Under the pieces are notes generated by a model that worked only from the letters and a program-made list of their open reading frames with translations, did not search any database and was not told the origin of the DNA. The position numbers and the translations under genes were made by a program. DNA of 64,000 nucleotides from Thermococcus gorgonarius (lineage in GTDB: Archaea > Methanobacteriota_B > Thermococci > Thermococcales > Thermococcaceae), in NCBI RefSeq assembly GCF_002214385.1, contig NZ_CP014855.1:248001-312000 (forward strand), read 5' to 3'. Below, piece by piece: positions 34,557 through 43,708 of the stretch; position 1 is the first letter of the stretch; each line of letters starts with the position of its first letter.

Positions 34557-35144
34557 ATGGGTAAAGAAGAACTAATGAAAAAACTTGAGGAAAAGATCAG
34601 AAACTGTCAGAAATGCCCACTGGGTCAGCTCAGAACCAATGCAGTCCCCGGTTCTGGAAGCTACGACGCCAAAGTGATGTTTGTCGGGGAAGCACCGGGC
34701 TACTGGGAGGACCAAAAGGGGCTTCCTTTCGTCGGCAGGGCAGGAAAGGTGCTCGACGAGCTTTTGGCTGAGATTGGGCTTACCAGAGAGGAAGTTTACA
34801 TAACCAATATCGTCAAGTGCCGCCCACCAAACAACCGAGACCCGACGGAGGAAGAAATTAAAGCCTGCTCGCCCTACCTCGACATGCAGATAGACATAAT
34901 CCGGCCGAAGGTCATCGTTCCGCTTGGCAGGCATTCGATGAACTACATCCTGAGAAAGTTCGGATTTGAGCCAGAGCCGATAAGCAAGATCCACGGAAAG
35001 ACCTTTGAAGCCTACACGCTCTTCGGGAAAGTCATCATTATGCCGACCTACCACCCGGCTGCAGCCCTTTACAAGCCGCCGATAAGGGAGGAGCTCAGAA
35101 AGGACTTCATGAAGCTTAAGGAACTTATAGACTCTTCTCCATGA
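34557..35144 (+). CDS. udg: Uracil-DNA glycosylase, family 4
   Basis: 195 residues. The 4Fe-4S ligands are CQKC near residues 16-19 and Cys in IVKCRPP and EIKACSPY; motif A is VGEAPGYWEDQKGLPF and motif B is MPTYHPAA. Removes uracil from DNA, important for cytosine deamination at high temperature. Start ATG 34557 is preferred because GTGAT sits 4 bases before it; ATG 34551 overlapping the previous stop is an alternative. Confidence 0.95.
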   Translation: MGKEELMKKLEEKIRNCQKCPLGQLRTNAVPGSGSYDAKVMFVGEAPGYWEDQKGLPFVGRAGKVLDELLAEIGLTREEVYITNIVKCRPPNNRDPTEEEIKACSPYLDMQIDIIRPKVIVPLGRHSMNYILRKFGFEPEPISKIHGKTFEAYTLFGKVIIMPTYHPAAALYKPPIREELRKDFMKLKELIDSSP

Positions 35145-35453
35145 ATCTCCCTTCACGTTTCAATTACTTTTTCGGATGTGTGGAAAAACATCTGGCGTTT
35201 TTAAAAGCCCATATCGAATTTATCTAAAGCTTTTCTGGGAAAGGTTTTTATGGTAGTAGTGAGCATTATTGTACTTGAGAGTATCTATAATGCCAGTGAG
35301 GCATAATCATCACCGAAAGGCAGAACTGGGGTCAGTAAAATACAGGGAAGAGCAACGGTATTTTCGAAGAACTGCAAAAACGCCAAAATTATTTCCGAAA
35401 AATTTATATTTCCTCGATTATTGTTGGGATAAAACCCCTCTGGAGGTGAAAGC
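35145..35453 (+). promoter_or_regulatory. Gap between udg and nhaC with two tandem promoters
   Basis: 309 bases without a convincing gene. After udg a small hairpin GATGT-GTGGAAAA-ACATC followed by GTTTTT (35174-35202) looks like a terminator. A promoter GAAAGGTTTTTATGG is at 35238-35252 and a second, CCGAAAAATTTATATT, at 35395-35411, the latter correctly placed for nhaC. The segment between them (about 35277-35395) would be transcribed from the distal promoter and is unexplained. Confidence 0.5.
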
Positions 35454-37112
35454 ATGTCGGACTTTGGTATACTGTCCTTGTTGCCGCCGTTGGTGGCAAT
35501 TATTCTAGCGATATGGACGAAGAGAGTTATACTGGCTCTGTTCGCTGGAGTCTGGATTGGTGGCTTAATGGTGGAGGGATGGAACCCTATAACTGGAACC
35601 ACCCAGAGCCTAGAGTGGGTAGTTGGCAGCGTGACGAATGACTGGAACGCCAGGATACTGGTATTCGACTTCCTCATAGGTGCGGGAGTTGGATTGGTCT
35701 ACAAGTCCGGTGGAGTCCATGCCCTGGCCAGGGCGCTCTCCAAGCGGGTGAAGACCAGCAGAGGTGCCTCCGTTCTCGGATGGCTCATGGGAATTCTGGT
35801 TTTCTTCGACGATTACACCAACACAATCATAGTCGGAAACACGATGAGGCCGATAACAGACAGGACCAGGGTTTCTAGGGAGATGCTGGCCTACATAGAT
35901 GATTCAACCGCCGCTCCAGTTGCGGGACTGGCATTTATCTCGACCTGGATCGGCTACGAGCTGGCTATGATAGGAAGGGGTTTTGACGGCGCTAAAGTGA
36001 CCTACAACTCCTACGACGCGTGGCTCTCAAGCGTTCCCTTCAGGTTCTACTCGATACTGGCCATAATCCTCGTTTTCATCGTCGCCTACACCCACAGGCA
36101 CTACGGTCCGATGCTCAAGGCCGAGTACCGGGCCAGGACTACCGGAAAAGTCCTCCGCGACGGGGCAAAACCGCTGATGACGACCGAGGTCGACCTCGGC
36201 ATGCCAAAAGAGGGCGGAAGCCTCTGGGACTTCGTCATACCGATTCTATCTTTAGTCGTTGTGTCCCTGCTGGGGCTCTGGTATACCGGTGCGGCGAACC
36301 TCTACGCCTACAGCCAGGACTTGGATTGGTGGACCGATTTGGAGAACCCGTTTGGCGTGAACTTCCTCAACTACAGCTTTGTGGACTCATTCCGCGAGGC
36401 CGACGCGGCAACTGCTTTGCTGTGGGGAAGCTTTACCATGGTTCTAGTCGCCAGCATAATGCTCCTCGGAAAGAAAAAGATGACCGTGGATGAGTGGGAG
36501 GACACGGTTATTAGGGGAATGAAGCAGATGCTCTTTGCCAACACCATCTTAGTTCTCGCCTGGAGCCTTGGAACAGCAGCCGAAACCGTTGGAACCGGCA
36601 CCTACATAATCAACCTTGCCACGAGCTCCGGTGCCAACCTCGGCCCGTGGATGCCGCTGATAATGTTCCTCGCAGCAATGTTCGTGGCCTTCACCACTGG
36701 AACCAGCTGGGGTACCTTCGCAATAATGGTTCCCCTCGGCGTCCAGCTCAGCCTTGCTTTCACCAACGGCCAGGTCAACGAGATAGTCTTTGCCACCATC
36801 GGCGCTACTTTCACCGGTTCGATCTTTGGCGACCACTGCTCGCCTATAAGCGATACAACCATCATGAGCTCCATGTTCAGCGGTTCCGACCACATAGACC
36901 ACGTTACAACGCAGATTCCATACGCCTTCACGGTTGCAGCAATAGGCGCGGTGCTCTACGTGCTCTTTGGCCTCGGGGTCAGGAGCTGGGTCATTCTTCT
37001 GCCTCTGGGAATAGTGCTCCTAGTGGCCGCTTGGTATGTCCTCAGCGAGTGGTACGGCAAGAAGTACGGCATCCCGCACGGCAAGGTGCCGGTATACGTT
37101 GTCGAGGAGTGA
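35454..37112 (+). CDS. nhaC: Na+/H+ antiporter, NhaC family
   Basis: 552 residues, about 12 membrane helices. Conserved blocks include GILVFFDDYTNTIIVGNTMR, FTTGTSWGTFAIMVPLGVQL and TGSIFGDHCSPISDTTIMSS, all typical of NhaC. Exchanges cytoplasmic sodium (or an amino-acid related solute in some homologues) for protons. CTGGAGGTGAAAGC precedes ATG 35454. T-rich terminator follows at 37117-37131. Confidence 0.95.
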   Translation: MSDFGILSLLPPLVAIILAIWTKRVILALFAGVWIGGLMVEGWNPITGTTQSLEWVVGSVTNDWNARILVFDFLIGAGVGLVYKSGGVHALARALSKRVKTSRGASVLGWLMGILVFFDDYTNTIIVGNTMRPITDRTRVSREMLAYIDDSTAAPVAGLAFISTWIGYELAMIGRGFDGAKVTYNSYDAWLSSVPFRFYSILAIILVFIVAYTHRHYGPMLKAEYRARTTGKVLRDGAKPLMTTEVDLGMPKEGGSLWDFVIPILSLVVVSLLGLWYTGAANLYAYSQDLDWWTDLENPFGVNFLNYSFVDSFREADAATALLWGSFTMVLVASIMLLGKKKMTVDEWEDTVIRGMKQMLFANTILVLAWSLGTAAETVGTGTYIINLATSSGANLGPWMPLIMFLAAMFVAFTTGTSWGTFAIMVPLGVQLSLAFTNGQVNEIVFATIGATFTGSIFGDHCSPISDTTIMSSMFSGSDHIDHVTTQIPYAFTVAAIGAVLYVLFGLGVRSWVILLPLGIVLLVAAWYVLSEWYGKKYGIPHGKVPVYVVEE

Positions 37113-37116
37113 TCCG

Positions 37117-37131
37117 CTCTTTTTCTTTTTT
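37117..37131 (+). terminator. T-rich terminator after nhaC
   Basis: CTCTTTTTCTTTTTT directly after the nhaC stop; it also separates the gene from the convergent membrane-protein gene. Confidence 0.5.
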
Positions 37132-37155
37132 GATCCAGAAAAGCGGGGTTTGGGA

Positions 37156-37620
37156 CTATTTTGAGACCACAGCCGATACCAGTCCCACCGAGAAGCCAAC
37201 CCACGCAAGCAGATAGCCGAATCCTATTCTAAGGCTTACCTCCTCGCCGCTCCCGTACACTAGGGAGAGCGTGAAGATCACCATCCCGATCAAGCCTATC
37301 GCATGGCCGAATTTACCTTTAAACAGACCTATAAATGCTCCCAGGATGATGAGGGGAAACGCAACAAGTGAGAGGAATATATTCGATACTCCCTTATTCC
37401 CACCGATCATAAGATCCTGCTTGAGGACGTCCTTTTTGAGATAGACATCCCTGACGATATCGACAAAGCTCAACCCCTGGTTACTCTCTTCCGCGGAACT
37501 CCTTTCGAGCGAGGTTATCCCGAACATCTGCACCTCTGGGTTCTTTGACTCAGGGGTGAACCACGGCATAGTCATTGCAACGATGACCAGGAGTGCTGCC
37601 ATGAATGGTACTGGTTTCAT
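37156..37620 (-). CDS. Membrane protein of unknown function
   Basis: 154 residues with an N-terminal signal-anchor (MKPVPFMAALLVIVAMTMPW), an extracytoplasmic loop of about 60 residues, and three further helices (FLSLVAFPLIILGAFIGLFK and following). No family recognised. GGGAGGTGATAG lies 3 bases upstream of ATG 37620, a strong ribosome site. Convergent to nhaC. Confidence 0.75.
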   Translation of the reverse strand: MKPVPFMAALLVIVAMTMPWFTPESKNPEVQMFGITSLERSSAEESNQGLSFVDIVRDVYLKKDVLKQDLMIGGNKGVSNIFLSLVAFPLIILGAFIGLFKGKFGHAIGLIGMVIFTLSLVYGSGEEVSLRIGFGYLLAWVGFSVGLVSAVVSK

Positions 37621-37804
37621 CCTCTATCACCTCCCTGCTGAACCCTAATTTAGCGGGCTGTTTATGAGTTTTTCGGCCTGGTCGTTACTCGTTTGATCTT
37701 TGAGAGAAATACTAAGCCTTAGAGTTTTAATCGGTACACAGGAAACGTAGTTTACATCCAAAACACTTTTATTGGCCAGCATTTTCATTCCTACTGGTGG
37801 GCAT

Positions 37805-38227
37805 ATGAAAAAAGTCCGGGAGGCGCTCATGGGTCTGCTCTCGGCTGTGGATCCAGAAGAGACCGGTCTCCGACTGGTCGGTGTACTTGTGACCCATGAA
37901 AAGAGGCCAGCTTACAACTTCTCCCTTTTCGACGTGACCGAGAATGAGATGGTCTTAATGCTCCAAATCGGGGACACCGTTGTCTACCTAGCTTTCGAAA
38001 GTGAGGAGGAGATCGATGAAGATGAGTATCCGGAGCTGGTAGAGGAACTCATAAAACTCACTTTACCTGGAGTCAAGGATCTCATCAAGGCTGTTAAGGA
38101 AGAGAACCTTCCAAAACCGGGGATAGTGTACGATGAGATGAGCCCCGAGCTAAAGGAATTCCTCTATGACATCCTTATGAAACATATGCACGGCAGGTCG
38201 GTCTACGACCAGACCGAGGCTGCCTAA
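37805..38227 (+). CDS. Conserved acidic protein of unknown function
   Basis: 140 residues: MKKVREALMGLLSAVDPEET, NFSLFDVTENEMVLMLQIGD and a strongly acidic stretch ESEEEIDEDEYPELVEEL. Soluble alpha/beta. GGTGGGCAT precedes ATG 37805, and CACTTTTATTG at 37765-37775 is the probable promoter. The last four bases overlap the convergent DUF389 gene. Confidence 0.75.
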   Translation: MKKVREALMGLLSAVDPEETGLRLVGVLVTHEKRPAYNFSLFDVTENEMVLMLQIGDTVVYLAFESEEEIDEDEYPELVEELIKLTLPGVKDLIKAVKEENLPKPGIVYDEMSPELKEFLYDILMKHMHGRSVYDQTEAA

Positions 38228-39225
38228 ACGACCAGCTCCAGCAGGACGAGTGCAAAGATCATCAGCGCGAGCACCGCCATCGTCCTCTTTGTGTATATTT
38301 TCGCCGCCCTCTTCTCGTAGTAGCTCCTGGGGGAGACGTTGAGGACGTAGAGGCCCAGCAGGGAGCCTGTCAACAGGCCAAGGATGTTCTCCAGGGTGAG
38401 GACGAGAGAGCCCTTAAAGATTCCCCACCAGCCCATCGCAAGTGAGATTCCTATCACGGTCGTTGGCGGAACCAGCGCCGCCGCTATCGAGACGCCGGCC
38501 AGTATCTCCGGAATCCTGCTCACTATCGCCACTATCCCGGCGTAGCCAAGAATGATGGCCAAGAGTATGTAGACAATGCCGGACTGGCCGCGGATGAGTA
38601 TCTCGTGGGTCGGCTCTCCCGGCATAACCCCGAAGACCTTCAGGAGGAGAGAAACTATGAGGGCTGATGCAAAGATGACCCCGAGGAGCTTGAGGATGGA
38701 GTAGACGGCACCCACCGCGTCCCTGCCTTTGCCCATGACGATGTTGATGGAGAAACCGTAGAGTGGGCCAAGTATTGGCGAGAGCAGCATCGCGGAGATT
38801 ATCATGACTATGCTGTCTTGTATAAGGCCGAAGAGCGCTATGATCGACGCGACTGCGCCGAGTGTGAGCTGAATAGGGTCAACGCGGGCCTGGTTGTTGG
38901 CGTTCTCGATTAGGCCCTCTATATCTGCGAGCGTCCAGCGGCGCTTGTACTTGGCCAGCGACTTGACGGAGCTGGAGTATTTGACGGATTTTCCGCTCAC
39001 TGACGCCCAGGTTATTGAAGAGTAGCCCTTTCGAAGGTCTATAGCCTTCATGAGGTCGTCTGCTATGTCGTTTATGACGAACTCCGGAACGAGGGCGGTG
39101 AAGCGCAGAACTTTTTTCCCGTTGCTCCGAACCTCCTCGGTGTAGTACTGCACGTTCCACTTCCTCAGGACTTCCTCTACCCTCTCCCCCTCATCCTCGT
39201 CGCAGTTGACCTCAAGCCGGAGCAT
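38224..39225 (-). CDS. DUF389 (TIGR00341) family membrane protein
   Basis: 333 residues. An N-terminal cytoplasmic ferredoxin-like domain (RLEVNCDEDEGERVEEVLRK) is followed by the DUF389 membrane domain: GLIQDSIVMIISAMLLSPIL, GPLYGFSINIVMGKGRDAVG and ILAGVSIAAALVPPTTVIGI, with about seven helices. Function unknown. GATGAGGC precedes ATG 39225. Confidence 0.9.
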   Translation of the reverse strand: MLRLEVNCDEDEGERVEEVLRKWNVQYYTEEVRSNGKKVLRFTALVPEFVINDIADDLMKAIDLRKGYSSITWASVSGKSVKYSSSVKSLAKYKRRWTLADIEGLIENANNQARVDPIQLTLGAVASIIALFGLIQDSIVMIISAMLLSPILGPLYGFSINIVMGKGRDAVGAVYSILKLLGVIFASALIVSLLLKVFGVMPGEPTHEILIRGQSGIVYILLAIILGYAGIVAIVSRIPEILAGVSIAAALVPPTTVIGISLAMGWWGIFKGSLVLTLENILGLLTGSLLGLYVLNVSPRSYYEKRAAKIYTKRTMAVLALMIFALVLLELVV

Positions 39226-39344
39226 GCCTCATCAGGATTCCTACGCCTCCCCCACTAATAACCTTTCCGGAAATGCTTCAACCGGGTTTGAAGCCGTGGA
39301 GAGGCTTTTAAGTGGAATGCCGTACTTCAGAGGGGGATGAAACC

Positions 39345-40028
39345 ATGGGCTGGAAGCTGCCCCTATCGGTGCTAATGTCAGCAGTCATCTCATTCTTTGC
39401 GTGGATAGCCGTCCAGCTCAACCGCCCGCTGGGGCTTGCGACGTTCGTCCTGGCGTTTCTCCTTCCGGTTGTCACGTTCAGGCGGTACTACTCACGGAAA
39501 CCCAGGATGCTCGTCCCCTTCGGGATTCTTGCCATCTTAATCGCAATCTTGCTGGCTCCACCTCGGGCAACAAGCCTGAACCTCGTCTCGGGGCTCCATC
39601 TCGAAACCGGATGCTGGGGCGTCGAGGGCAGCCTCTGGCCACTCAACGGGAGCGCCGACGTTTCACAGTCCTGCTCCTACCTCGTGGAACCTGCCGGAAA
39701 AGTCGTCCACGTCTCCGGAATGGCCTGGAAAAATCTGGAGGTTAGAATGCCAGTAACCAGCTACCCTATCATCCTGAGGAGACCTGCAGAGAATGCTGAT
39801 GGAGCATACCTCAACGGGGTTCAAAATGCCCTGGAAAATGGTTATATGGAGGCCCCCAGTGACTTCGGATCACGGGAAAGCGTGGTTCGAGAGGCCCTGA
39901 TGAGAAAGGGAAACCACTGCGTTTACATCGCAGAGGTGAGAATAGCTGGTGGCCTCGCGGTTGTATCTGCCAGGGGAGATTGCAGGGCTGTTGATGAGTT
40001 CGTTCAATCGCGGGTGAGAAGGTTTTAG
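39345..40028 (+). CDS. Membrane protein of unknown function
   Basis: 227 residues with three N-terminal helices (LPLSVLMSAVISFFAWIAVQ, LATFVLAFLLPVVTF, FGILAILIAILLA) and a 150-residue extracytoplasmic domain containing four Cys (GCWG, SCSY, HCVY, DCRA) that could form two disulfides. ATG 39345 follows AGGGGGATGAAACC. Promoter GGCTTTTAAGT about 39302-39313. Family not recognised. Confidence 0.75.
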   Translation: MGWKLPLSVLMSAVISFFAWIAVQLNRPLGLATFVLAFLLPVVTFRRYYSRKPRMLVPFGILAILIAILLAPPRATSLNLVSGLHLETGCWGVEGSLWPLNGSADVSQSCSYLVEPAGKVVHVSGMAWKNLEVRMPVTSYPIILRRPAENADGAYLNGVQNALENGYMEAPSDFGSRESVVREALMRKGNHCVYIAEVRIAGGLAVVSARGDCRAVDEFVQSRVRRF

Positions 40029-40456
40029 CTCGCGGCTTTTCTGATGTGCCCACGAGTCTCGGCGTGGCCCCCTAGTCACGAAGCACGGCTGGTGGCAGTG
40101 GGGCCGTAAGCCCAATCTTTGGACTAGTGACGATTTCAAAGCGAATACCGAAGAAAGTTCGTCAGATCTTCAAGGCACTGGCCGAAAACCCTATAAGGTA
40201 TGCACTTCCCCTATGTCCGATGCCCCATGATATGCAGAAGTGAGTGTTTTTGGCCCCTGTAAGGGTTTCGTGAATAACGTGGTTAGTCCACTAATTTTAG
40301 GACGGGATTGCTTTTGGCATGATTGAAAGGGGGGACCGTTTTTGGTCGGGCCGTTCTCCCACTTGAACTTGGCTTAGCCCTCACGCTAATTATTCCCTCG
40401 CTTTTGGGATTTGTTGAGACGGTTAGTGTGGAGGTTCTTGAAAAGGAGGTGTTAGA
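40029..40456 (+). other. 428-base gap before trpB with two coding-like fragments
   Basis: No full gene. Fragment A (40127-40243) reads from GTG as VTISKRIPKKVRQIFKALAE then NPIRYALPLCPMPHDMQK and stop; an open frame extends back to 40076 without a start. Fragment B (40323-40460), from TTG, encodes 45 residues rich in hydrophobic residues (RAVLPLELGLALTLIIPSLL) and ends in an ATGA overlap with trpB. Their codon pattern looks coding; they may be remnants of a decayed gene or small unrecognised genes. The trpB ribosome site AAAGGAGGTG lies inside fragment B. Confidence 0.4.
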
Positions 40457-41782
40457 ATGAAAGCTGTTCTTCCCGATTCGAAGATTCCAAAGAAGTGGTA
40501 CAACATCCTGCCAGACCTGCCAGAGCCTCTGGCGCCTCCCCTCGACCCGGAGACGGACGAGCCAATGGAGCCTGAGAAGCTTCTGAGGATTTTCGCGGCA
40601 GAGTTGGTTAAGCAAGAGATGAGCAACGAGCGCTACATTGAGATTCCAAAGAAGGTCAGGGAACTTTACGCCAAGATTGGAAGGCCAACGCCGCTTTTCC
40701 GGGCCACCAACCTTGAGAAGGTCCTCGGAACTCCAGCCAGGATTTACTTCAAGTATGAAGGAGCAACCGTGACGGGGAGCCACAAGATAAACACGGCATT
40801 GGCACAGGCCTATTATGCCAAAGAGCAGGGAATCGAGAGGCTCGTCACAGAGACGGGAGCCGGCCAGTGGGGAACTGCCTTGAGCTTAGCAGGAGCGCTC
40901 CTTGGCCTGAAGGTCAGGGTCTACATGGCGAGGGCGAGCTACCAGCAGAAGCCATACAGGAAGACGATAATGCGCCTCTACGGTGCCGAAATCTATCCAA
41001 GTCCGAGTGACAGGACAGAGATAGGAAGGAAGTTTTTAGCCGAGGATCCGAACCACCCCGGTGGCTTGGGTATAGCGATAAGTGAGGCCATCGAAGACGT
41101 TTTGGGGGATGAGAAGGCCCGCTACGCCCTCGGAAGCGTGCTGAACCACGTTCTCATGCACCAGACGGTCATAGGGCTGGAAGCCAAAGAGCAGATGAAG
41201 GAGTTCGAGGGGCCGGACGTTATAATCGGCTGCGTCGGCGGCGGGAGCAACTTTGCCGGCTTAGCTTATCCGTTCGTGAAGGACGTCCTCGGGGGCAAAG
41301 CCGACTACGAGTTCATAGCGGTCGAGCCAAGGGCCACGCCAAGCATGACGCGCGGTGTCTACAAGTACGACTACGGCGATTCTGGCGGCTACACTCCAAA
41401 GATGAAGATGCACACCCTCGGTCACACCTACTGCGTCCCGCCGATTCATGCCGGTGGTTTACGCTACCACGGCTTAGCGCCGACACTGAGCGTTCTGATA
41501 AACCACGGAATCGTCAAACCAGTCGCCTACCACCAGAACGAGGTCTTTCAGGCGGCCGAGCTGTTCGCGAAGACCGAGGGTATAATACCCGCTCCGGAGA
41601 GCGCCCACGCGATAAAAGGAGCAATAGACAGGGCCCTGAAAGCCAAGGAGGAAGGGAAGGAAGAGGTAATACTCTTCAACCTCAGCGGGCACGGCTTCCT
41701 CGACCTCCAGGGCTACGAGGACTACTTAAATGGAAAGCTCAAGGACTACGAGCCGGACTACTTCCCGGCCTTAGAGGAGTGA
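40457..41782 (+). CDS. trpB2: Tryptophan synthase beta chain, TrpB2 type
   Basis: 441 residues, longer than TrpB1 (about 390) with the TrpB2-specific N-terminal extension [23 protein letters not shown] lysine in [20 protein letters not shown], phosphate loop [16 protein letters not shown] and LSGHGFLDL. TrpB2 enzymes make tryptophan from indole and serine (or phosphoserine) without needing TrpA. AAAGGAGGTG precedes the ATG. No other trp genes are nearby, as is common for TrpB2. Confidence 0.95.
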   Translation: MKAVLPDSKIPKKWYNILPDLPEPLAPPLDPETDEPMEPEKLLRIFAAELVKQEMSNERYIEIPKKVRELYAKIGRPTPLFRATNLEKVLGTPARIYFKYEGATVTGSHKINTALAQAYYAKEQGIERLVTETGAGQWGTALSLAGALLGLKVRVYMARASYQQKPYRKTIMRLYGAEIYPSPSDRTEIGRKFLAEDPNHPGGLGIAISEAIEDVLGDEKARYALGSVLNHVLMHQTVIGLEAKEQMKEFEGPDVIIGCVGGGSNFAGLAYPFVKDVLGGKADYEFIAVEPRATPSMTRGVYKYDYGDSGGYTPKMKMHTLGHTYCVPPIHAGGLRYHGLAPTLSVLINHGIVKPVAYHQNEVFQAAELFAKTEGIIPAPESAHAIKGAIDRALKAKEEGKEEVILFNLSGHGFLDLQGYEDYLNGKLKDYEPDYFPALEE

Positions 41783-41796
41783 GCTTTGCTTTTTCC

Positions 41797-42480
41797 TTAC
41801 TCCAGCTTTCTTAGAATCCTCCTCGGATGGAAGTTCAAACTCGCCCTCGCTTCGGGGATGTCCATTCCCAGGTTTATCCCTAAACTCATCAAATCCCTCG
41901 GCCCGCGAACTTCCCACTTACTCTCGGCGGAACTCGTTATAAAGCGCGGAACGTCGTACTTCCTCACGAGCTGCCACGTCTTGGTCATGAAACGGAGGAG
42001 TTGAACCCTCTCGTAGGAGTTGATCCTCAGGAGCGGTGAAAGGGAAAACCCCACCGCAACCCCTCTCCTCGCGGCTATTCCCGCTAAGATGTGATCAAAG
42101 CCCGGATCCTTCCTCCCGAGCCAGGGGCTTATCAGAGCATCGACGCCTGTTTCAAGAGCGGCACGGTTCACTCGCATGTCGCCGCCCTGAACGTAGATTA
42201 AAGCACGGAGATTTCTGTTTTTGACTTCCCGAATGAGGCTCGGCTTTTTGGTAACGATCAGGAGGGCAACTTTGCCGTAGGTCTCACGGAGGGCCTTCAG
42301 CTCTTCCTTGAGCGCGCCCCAATCGGGAGAGCTTTCAAGGACGAGCTTTTTAGTGAAGACCACTTCGTCGAACCACTCGCTCGCGAGTTCGTAGGCTTCC
42401 CCACTCCTCACGTCCATCTCGACGAAGTAGTCCCGCGAGAATGAAAGCTCCTCTGCTTCACTTATTTGCTCTGCGCTCAT
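41797..42480 (-). CDS. rnp3: Ribonuclease P protein component 3 (Rpp30)
   Basis: 227 residues with the Rpp30 TIM-like fold: DYFVEMDVRSGEAYELASEW, ALIYVQGGDMRVNRAALETG, VDALISPWLGRKDPGFDHIL and RFITSSAESKWEVRGPRDLM. Pairs with Pop5 in RNase P to mature tRNA 5' ends. ATG 42480 overlaps the upstream stop by four bases (ATGA); GTG 42492 is an alternative. Cotranscribed with the RNA-binding protein gene and probably L15e. Confidence 0.93.
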   Translation of the reverse strand: MSAEQISEAEELSFSRDYFVEMDVRSGEAYELASEWFDEVVFTKKLVLESSPDWGALKEELKALRETYGKVALLIVTKKPSLIREVKNRNLRALIYVQGGDMRVNRAALETGVDALISPWLGRKDPGFDHILAGIAARRGVAVGFSLSPLLRINSYERVQLLRFMTKTWQLVRKYDVPRFITSSAESKWEVRGPRDLMSLGINLGMDIPEARASLNFHPRRILRKLE

Positions 42481-42932
42481 TCCTCCAGCCACTCCCTAAC
42501 GGCTTTAACGACGGCCTCTTTTCTCATAGGAAAGGCTTTGACCTTTATCCTGACCTGTATCACGTCGGGGCCTTCGTCAACTTCCGCCTCGCCAAGATAT
42601 GCCTTCTGCTTGTTGAAACGGACGTAGAGGGTTCCCTCTTCATCAACCTTCTCATCGAGGTGGTCGAGGAGGTACCTCTTGTCTTCATCGCTCAGCAGTT
42701 CCTTGAAGTGTTTGAGAAAAGCTCTTACTGCCTTGCTCCTTTTTATCTCGACGTTGACGACCTTGATTGGGTTGCCGAAGTACCCTTCCGTCTCAACGAC
42801 GTCGAAAATAATGTCTTCCTCGTCTATCTCCTCAGGAATAAAGGCCGCTATCGCCTCGAGAACCTTGTCCTCGTCCTCGGTCGCCTGGATGAAAGTGGTG
42901 AGCCTAACGTGGTGTGCCCTTATCTCTGCCAT
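42477..42932 (-). CDS. RNA-binding protein, COG1325 (exosome/RNase P associated) family
   Basis: 151 residues: MAEIRAHHVRLTTFIQATED, IPEEIDEEDIIFDVVETEGY and GNPIKVVNVEIKRSKAVRAF. The family is an L5/L11-like RNA-binding fold conserved next to Rpp30 and L15e in euryarchaea. GGTGAGAGTA precedes ATG 42932; GTG 42941 is a less likely start. Confidence 0.85.
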   Translation of the reverse strand: MAEIRAHHVRLTTFIQATEDEDKVLEAIAAFIPEEIDEEDIIFDVVETEGYFGNPIKVVNVEIKRSKAVRAFLKHFKELLSDEDKRYLLDHLDEKVDEEGTLYVRFNKQKAYLGEAEVDEGPDVIQVRIKVKAFPMRKEAVVKAVREWLEE

Positions 42933-43024
42933 TACTCTCACCGAAGAATTGAACCGCTAAAGGGTTTAAAAAGTTGGCCAAAACGAGGATTCCAGTTGAG
43001 AGAAATGGAATGGAAGCAGAGCCT

Positions 43025-43609
43025 TCACTTGCCCTTGCCCTTGTTGGCCCTTATGCTGGGCCTTATCTTTTCGGCGCCCTTGCCCTTGTTCAGCAGGCCG
43101 CGGCTCCTCTTTCCAGCGCTGGTAAGTCCTCTAAAGACCCTACCCTTGTGGGCCTTGCCGGCTATCCAGGCTATCTTCGGGTCGCTCTTTATGACCGGGT
43201 GGTGCGGGTCAACGAGAATGACCTCAAACCACTTGTACATACCGTCCTCTCCGACCCAGTAGGAGTTGAGAACCTCAAGGTTCGGGAACTTTCTCGCTGC
43301 CTTCTCCTCGGCAATCCACTGGAGGCTCTTCTTTGGTGAGTACTTGACCATACCCATCTTGCTCGGCTTCCTTCCGCCCTTCCACCTGGGCCTCTTCCTT
43401 CCTCCGCGCCTGACCCTCACGCGAACGACGACGTACCCCTGCTTGGCCTGGTAGCCTAGACTCCTAGCACGGTCAAGCCTTGTCGGCCTCTCGATTCTCT
43501 TAACTACCGGGTCCCTTCTCCACTGGATCATCCTCTTCTTGAGGAGCTCACCGACGTAGCTCTTCTTGGGGCTCTTCCAGGCTTCCCTAATGTACTTGTA
43601 CATTCCCAT
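43025..43609 (-). CDS. rpl15e: 50S ribosomal protein L15e
   Basis: 194 residues, the normal length, from [20 protein letters not shown] to [20 protein letters not shown] and a basic tail. Binds 23S rRNA. GAGGTGTGAAAG precedes ATG 43609. The leader between 43610 and about 43675 is GC-rich and could fold (CCCGCGGG palindrome), downstream of promoter CCTTAAAAACC. Heads the L15e-RNA-binding-Rpp30 cluster. Confidence 0.97.
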   Translation of the reverse strand: MGMYKYIREAWKSPKKSYVGELLKKRMIQWRRDPVVKRIERPTRLDRARSLGYQAKQGYVVVRVRVRRGGRKRPRWKGGRKPSKMGMVKYSPKKSLQWIAEEKAARKFPNLEVLNSYWVGEDGMYKWFEVILVDPHHPVIKSDPKIAWIAGKAHKGRVFRGLTSAGKRSRGLLNKGKGAEKIRPSIRANKGKGK

Positions 43610-43708
43610 CTTTCACACCTCTTCCTCGTTTGTGGTTCCCCCTCCCGGGGACATCCCGCGGGTTCGCCCCGCCAAGTCGAGCCGAGTTCGAGAATTGGTT
43701 TTTAAGGA

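Noticed and set aside
35269-35508. A 79-codon plus-strand frame with CPCC motif before nhaC
   Set aside because: It overlaps the nhaC start in another frame and its Cys-rich end comes from the nhaC coding sequence; no ribosome site.
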